DNA of 64,000 bases from Peronospora farinosa (lineage: Eukaryota; Oomycota; Peronosporomycetes; Peronosporales; Peronosporaceae): assembly GCA_947646735.1 (NCBI GenBank), contig CANTFK010000980.1, forward strand, positions 1 to 64,000, in the 5' to 3' direction. Below are positions 59,880 through 64,000 of the stretch, in pieces. The translations under genes and the position numbers were made by a program. Positions within the stretch are counted from its first letter, which is position 1; the number at the start of each line of letters is the position of its first letter. The notes below the pieces were generated by a model. The model had not been told where the DNA came from. It saw only the letters and a program-made list of their open reading frames with translations, and did no database searches.

Positions 59880-61574
59880 ATGCTTCGACCAACGACGACA
59901 TTTCCCCGCGCCCTGCGCTTCCACGGCGCTAATCGTTCAATCAGAATTGGACAGGCAGCTGAAAATTATCACGCGATTTGCACGGATCCGCGACGCATTT
60001 CTTGGGATTCATCCAAGAAGACCGCGTTTTTTGCTGCGGCTGGTGCTGCATTAATTGCCGTGGGAATTCTAGGGACACACGACGCGCTGGCCGAAGATTA
60101 TCACAAGTTTTTGAACTGGTCGGCCACGCACGAATGTCGTCCGAAAAGCTTTCATGTGCCTGAGACGGTGGAAGAAGTGGAGAAGCTACTGAAGACGTAC
60201 CACGATAAGAAGCAGAAACTTCGATGCATGGGCGCCGGCGTGTCGCCTAATGGACTAGGCTTTTCTAGCAAAACAGAGGGCAATGATAATGTTCATGAGG
60301 CTCTGATGACGATGGCACTGCTGGATAAGATTATCAAAGTAGACAAGAAGAAGAAACAAGTGACGGTGGAGACCGGGATGATCATTGGTGAGCTACTGGA
60401 CAAACTACGCAGCGACGGTCTGACCATGCAAAACGTTGCATCTATCCGTGACCAACAGGTAGGTGGTATCTGCCAAGCAGGATGTCACGGAACGGGAGCG
60501 AGCATTCCGCCCATTGACGACCAAATCGTCGAGATGGAGATTGTGACTCCGGCTAAAGGGAAAATGACACTGAGTGCCACGCAGAACCCTGACCTTTTTG
60601 TATTGGCCAAGTGCGGTCTTGGAGCACTCGGTGTCATGACCAAAGTGACGCTGCAGTGCGTGCCCATGCACAAACTTATTGAAAAAACTACTGTGATGAC
60701 GCTGGACGAGATTCGGAAACATCACAACCGCTGGCTTGTGGAATTTCAGCACCTACGGTACATGTGGATCCCGTACACGGACGCGATTATTGTGGTGCAG
60801 TGCCGCCGTGCTCAAGATGACGAGCCTCTTGACGAGGAACGCTTTCCACCGGTGAAATACAGTGATGAGGTGCGTATGGAGGCTCCCCGGAAGTTATACT
60901 TGGATCTGACAAAGGGAAATCAGGCGCCGGACTATCTCGACTGGAGCTTCACGAAGATGCGTGACAAACTGCTTGAAATCAATCCGCTGGACACAAACCA
61001 TGTCATTCGTGTGAACGAGGTGGAAAAGCAGTTCTGGAAGCTCAGCGAAGGCTACCGGGTTGCGTACTCGGACGACATCATTGGCTTTGACTGTGGCGGT
61101 CAACAGCTTGTGGAGGAAGTCTCTTTCCCGTGCACTGGCACGCTGGATCTCGATTTTATGGAGAAGCTTCTCAAGCGCATTGACGAGAACGACATACCGG
61201 CGCACTCACCAATCGAGCAGCGCTGGACAGCTCGTAGTGCTTCTTTGATGAGTCCTGCGTCGTCGTCCAACCCGGACCAGATCTTCTCATGGGTGGGTGT
61301 TATCCTGTACTTGCCAACCACTGATAAAAAGGTTCGCGAGTCTATCAGAAACCGCTTTACGGAATTTTACGCCGTGTACCGCGAGTTTATGGAGCCGTTC
61401 GGAGCGATGGAGCACTGGGCGAAAATTGAGTGGCCTGAGGATGCTGCCGAACGCCAGAAGATGCGTGATCGCCTAAAGAAGAGATACCCGTTGGAAAAGT
61501 TCAAAAAGGCTCGTGACGACGTGGACCCGCACCACATCCTATCAAATCACATCGTCGACGAGATGTGTGCCTGA
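59880..61574 (+). CDS. GLDH: L-galactono-1,4-lactone dehydrogenase (last step of ascorbate synthesis)
   Basis: An intronless 564-residue flavoenzyme of the VAO family. ATG 59880 is used; the frame opens 6 bp earlier only with GTG. Residues 1-30 are Arg-rich (MLRPTTTFPRALRFHGANRS), suggesting mitochondrial import. A hydrophobic span at ~45-62 (AFFAAAGAALIAVGILG) would anchor it in the inner membrane. The FAD domain reads GAGVSPNGLGF, QNVASIRDQQVGGICQAG and CHGTGASIPPIDDQ. The C-terminal ALO domain has EGYRVAYSDDIIGFDCGGQQ, IPAHSPIEQRWTA with the conserved Glu-Arg pair, and ends in DVDPHHILSNHIVDEMCA. The resemblance is to plant GLDH more than to animal gulonolactone oxidase, so cytochrome c is the likely acceptor. 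Confidence 0.93.
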   Translation: MLRPTTTFPRALRFHGANRSIRIGQAAENYHAICTDPRRISWDSSKKTAFFAAAGAALIAVGILGTHDALAEDYHKFLNWSATHECRPKSFHVPETVEEVEKLLKTYHDKKQKLRCMGAGVSPNGLGFSSKTEGNDNVHEALMTMALLDKIIKVDKKKKQVTVETGMIIGELLDKLRSDGLTMQNVASIRDQQVGGICQAGCHGTGASIPPIDDQIVEMEIVTPAKGKMTLSATQNPDLFVLAKCGLGALGVMTKVTLQCVPMHKLIEKTTVMTLDEIRKHHNRWLVEFQHLRYMWIPYTDAIIVVQCRRAQDDEPLDEERFPPVKYSDEVRMEAPRKLYLDLTKGNQAPDYLDWSFTKMRDKLLEINPLDTNHVIRVNEVEKQFWKLSEGYRVAYSDDIIGFDCGGQQLVEEVSFPCTGTLDLDFMEKLLKRIDENDIPAHSPIEQRWTARSASLMSPASSSNPDQIFSWVGVILYLPTTDKKVRESIRNRFTEFYAVYREFMEPFGAMEHWAKIEWPEDAAERQKMRDRLKKRYPLEKFKKARDDVDPHHILSNHIVDEMCA

Positions 61575-61681
61575 GATACGCACTCATCCGTACACGCGTA
61601 CCATTTGAGATCACTCTTCGCAACTGACATGTAAGCGAAAGAGCAGTGTTGAACACTTGAAGTACTTGATTACGGCTTGTC

Positions 61682-64000
61682 TTAGGTCCTTGTTCTACTC
61701 GCTACAAAGTTGAATACCTGATCAAACTGACCAGCAGGCAGGTAGGCCAGCCATGCCGCTACAAAATACTGGCTGAATCTTGCTTCGCTCGTAGAGATTT
61801 CTTTCAGTTGCTCTAGCTGGTGCAATAAACGAAGCAGCAACAGCTCTAACTGTGTCCGAACGGTGGGCCATGCCAACATCTTGTCCAAATGCATGTCGTG
61901 TGTAGTAGACGCCAAGAAACACAACCATTGAATGCAAAACAAAGTTCCTGATAGTGATCCTTGCGATGATGTGATAGCTGGGTCGTAAGCAGCTAGGACA
62001 TGGCTGAGAGAATGTAGCAATAGCACATTTTCTTGCGTAGCTAGCTGGATGTTGACAGCAGCCGAGAGACCCCAGCATTTTGCAACGTAGCGCATTATTG
62101 AGTGGGTCGAAACGAACCCACACGAAATTTGCTGCTCCATTTCTGGCAGCTTCGACAACTTGACAGCTGCCCACTTTGGTTGTACAAGTCTATCTTCTGC
62201 AGAAGTTTCCGACTCGTACTCCAGCAGGTAGGGAATAATTTTGCTGAGTAGTGCTTGGAAGAGGTCACTACCGCACTCGAGCATGATTTCTGCGATTGCA
62301 GATCGGATCAAAAGAGCACCCGCGGTTGTCTCATCTGTAGACTCTGACCCCAGAAACTCATACCAAGCAATGCTATCCACAAGACTCCACGCTTCAGCCT
62401 TCGTGGACTTTACTTTCAGTTTTACAGGTAGTGTTGTATCCCAGAGTAATCCCCAGAGCAATACTTGAATTGCTGAAATGACAGTTGGTAGTGGCAAGAC
62501 CAATTGTAAATCTCCAGTTGGTTTTCTCTGCATGAAACTTTCCACTAATGCAACATCTTCCAAACCTTTGCAGAATTCATCGCTAATCAAATCACTGTCA
62601 AAAATAATCAATAGTGTCCACAGTGATGGATTGAGCGGTGTGTCTAGCTGCTTCACCATGATCACAGACGCGGGATCAGGCATCAACTCCATGATATTCT
62701 TCAGTAAAAGGAGCAATCTCTCTCGAACGAGGACTCCTAATCGCAAGTCACTAGCATTGAAAGAGCACAGTGCTCCCGAAATTAGGTTGAACGAGCACTC
62801 CAAGCTGGTATGATCGAGATCTCGACACATATCTAGCGTCACGAAGTGTTGGAATAATTGCTGGATGAATGTGTACAAATAGAGGTGCGGCGAAATGCTT
62901 AGACCGGTGGCACAGCATACAGGATTTATCACTTTATCGAGTAGGTTGTTGATAGTCATCACCGGAGCTTCTCGTTTTGAGGAAGAGCTTGTAGGGATCC
63001 CTACAACGGACAGAAGAAATGACATCATATTCTGACTTTCTCGGTCAAAATTGCTTTGGGTGCTGGAGACATCAAGCACAGCCTGCTGCAAATCACATTC
63101 CAGCACAGTCTCGCTTCCGTATTCAGCATCTTTAGTCCAATTTAGTAGCAAGGGAGATGCACGAAGCACCTCTACGTACAAACTGTGATGTAATACGTCT
63201 GCTCGAGCGCCGAGAAGAAGCTGTCGAATGACTTGGCTGGGACAAAATGCAGACAGAATCACCAACGATGCTACATGCTCCGTATCGTGGGCTTTGTCCG
63301 TAAGGCAGTTGAACACGCGTCTAATTCTTCGCTCGAATTCGTCTTTTGCGGACTCGAAGCGATCTAGGAAACAGACTTTGAGACGCATCTGCAAACCAAG
63401 AAGGAACGACGCTTGAATTGAGATAACACCGAGTTGCTTTATCGCGGACAACTCATCAAAAGCCTTTTCAAGCATGTCACTCGAAATGACTTCTAGTCCA
63501 TCTGGTGAGGTGCAAGAACTTGAGAGCAGTTCAATGGCAGATAGCGACGCATCTTCATCATCAAGAACAGGATCAGAGGAGCCGCAGCGTAGACCAGTAA
63601 TTCCTTTTGCTCTCAAAAGCGACTCCAAGTCCACTATGTTATCCACAACATTTACACGCAATGTAGTTGTATCAGGATCTAGGCAATGATCATACGGGAC
63701 ACCACCTCCGTCTGTCTTTGTTTTAATCAACTCCACTAACATCTTTGTAAGATCCCAAAGCTTATTTGATGTCAATATCTGTCTTTCTTTCACCTCCACA
63801 CCAGCATATCCACCATTCACTCCTCGCACTGCACTTAGCTCAGCTTGCTGCAAGGAAATAATTTGGCTTGCTTCATCCACAAAAGCTCGATCACTTCGTG
63901 AATAAAAATCTCGAGTATCCAACGTATGCGAAAGCTCCACAAACTTCATCCAAAGCTTCATCTCGTCATCATGTGGTTCACATTTACTCAATAATTGTAG
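61682..64000 (-). CDS. Large helical protein of unknown function, 5' end outside the window
   Basis: An open frame of at least 769 codons that runs off the right edge without an ATG start, so this is a C-terminal part. It has no intron in the visible part. Composition is Leu/Ser-rich with amphipathic helices throughout (RLGVLVRERLLLLLKNIMEL, LELLLLRLLHQLEQLKEIS) and no zinc-finger, kinase or nucleotide-binding motif. Such text is common in alpha-solenoid scaffold proteins. I cannot name the family. It converges on GLDH with 107 bp between stop codons. Confidence 0.7.
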   Translation of the reverse strand, partial: LQLLSKCEPHDDEMKLWMKFVELSHTLDTRDFYSRSDRAFVDEASQIISLQQAELSAVRGVNGGYAGVEVKERQILTSNKLWDLTKMLVELIKTKTDGGGVPYDHCLDPDTTTLRVNVVDNIVDLESLLRAKGITGLRCGSSDPVLDDEDASLSAIELLSSSCTSPDGLEVISSDMLEKAFDELSAIKQLGVISIQASFLLGLQMRLKVCFLDRFESAKDEFERRIRRVFNCLTDKAHDTEHVASLVILSAFCPSQVIRQLLLGARADVLHHSLYVEVLRASPLLLNWTKDAEYGSETVLECDLQQAVLDVSSTQSNFDRESQNMMSFLLSVVGIPTSSSSKREAPVMTINNLLDKVINPVCCATGLSISPHLYLYTFIQQLFQHFVTLDMCRDLDHTSLECSFNLISGALCSFNASDLRLGVLVRERLLLLLKNIMELMPDPASVIMVKQLDTPLNPSLWTLLIIFDSDLISDEFCKGLEDVALVESFMQRKPTGDLQLVLPLPTVISAIQVLLWGLLWDTTLPVKLKVKSTKAEAWSLVDSIAWYEFLGSESTDETTAGALLIRSAIAEIMLECGSDLFQALLSKIIPYLLEYESETSAEDRLVQPKWAAVKLSKLPEMEQQISCGFVSTHSIMRYVAKCWGLSAAVNIQLATQENVLLLHSLSHVLAAYDPAITSSQGSLSGTLFCIQWLCFLASTTHDMHLDKMLAWPTVRTQLELLLLRLLHQLEQLKEISTSEARFSQYFVAAWLAYLPAGQFDQVFNFVASRTRT

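Noticed and set aside
1..64000. tRNA, rRNA, CRISPR arrays or bacterial-type operons
   Set aside because: No cloverleaf B-box pattern, rRNA text, regularly spaced repeat or ribosome-binding-site-linked gene chain was seen by eye.

Overview
The window is nuclear DNA of a filamentous eukaryote, most likely an oomycete (Peronosporales: Phytophthora or a downy mildew). This rests on several signs. Genes are compact and separated by AT-rich spacers. Introns are very short (about 46-123 nt), with GTRNGT donors and CTRAC/CTAAC branch motifs close to the acceptor. There is a FYVE-membrane-START protein, a plant-type L-galactono-1,4-lactone dehydrogenase, and decayed transposons whose style is common in oomycetes. 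I saw no bacterial operons, CRISPR arrays or tRNA genes. Gene models were assembled by eye from open frames and splice signals; in almost every spliced gene the exon lengths close exactly in phase, which supports the models.

Layout. 1-3500 is repeat-derived: an LTR-like hairpin block at 183-278 with a diverged copy at 1602-1650, and a broken PIF/Harbinger transposase at 336-1085. Then come FYVE/START (3504-5045, +), an unrecognised broken gene (5588-6010, -), SPT6 (6701-11584, +), a doubtful secreted-protein ORF (11751-12275, +), RCL1 (12290-13399, -) and a 13-kb gene for a DNA-PKcs-type PI3K-like kinase (13761-26694, -). After a 1.3-kb spacer follow an MFSD1-like transporter (28004-29664, +), TFIP11/Ntr1 (30436-32904, +), importin beta (33537-36269, -), a 2.2-kb spacer with a repeat-bearing ORF, ANKZF1/Vms1 (38467-40481, -), a DHHC palmitoyltransferase (40608-41981, +) and an ARM-like protein (42569-43759, -). 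A 3.5-kb spacer with an orphan first exon and a GC-rich island precedes MSH4 (47258-50992, +), dynactin p62 (51878-53527, -), MAD1 (53616-56581, +), ALDH7A1 (56765-58618, +), a dienelactone hydrolase family protein (58899-59654, +), L-galactonolactone dehydrogenase (59880-61574, +) and a helical protein of unknown function that runs off the right edge (61682-64000, -).

The genes are mostly housekeeping and do not form an operon-like system. Themes are nuclear: transcription (SPT6), splicing (TFIP11), ribosome biogenesis (RCL1), nuclear import (importin beta), end-joining DNA repair (DNA-PKcs), meiotic recombination (MSH4) and spindle checkpoint/dynein (MAD1, dynactin p62). The rest covers ribosome quality control (Vms1), lipid or membrane biology (FYVE-START, DHHC, MFS) and mitochondrial metabolism (ALDH7A1, GLDH). 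Two divergent pairs share very short promoters: Vms1/DHHC (126 bp) and dynactin p62/MAD1 (88 bp). The points most worth a second look are the near-complete DNA-PKcs with one frame break, the decayed mobile elements, the possible effector-like secreted ORF, the altered P-loop of MSH4, and the unrecognised proteins.
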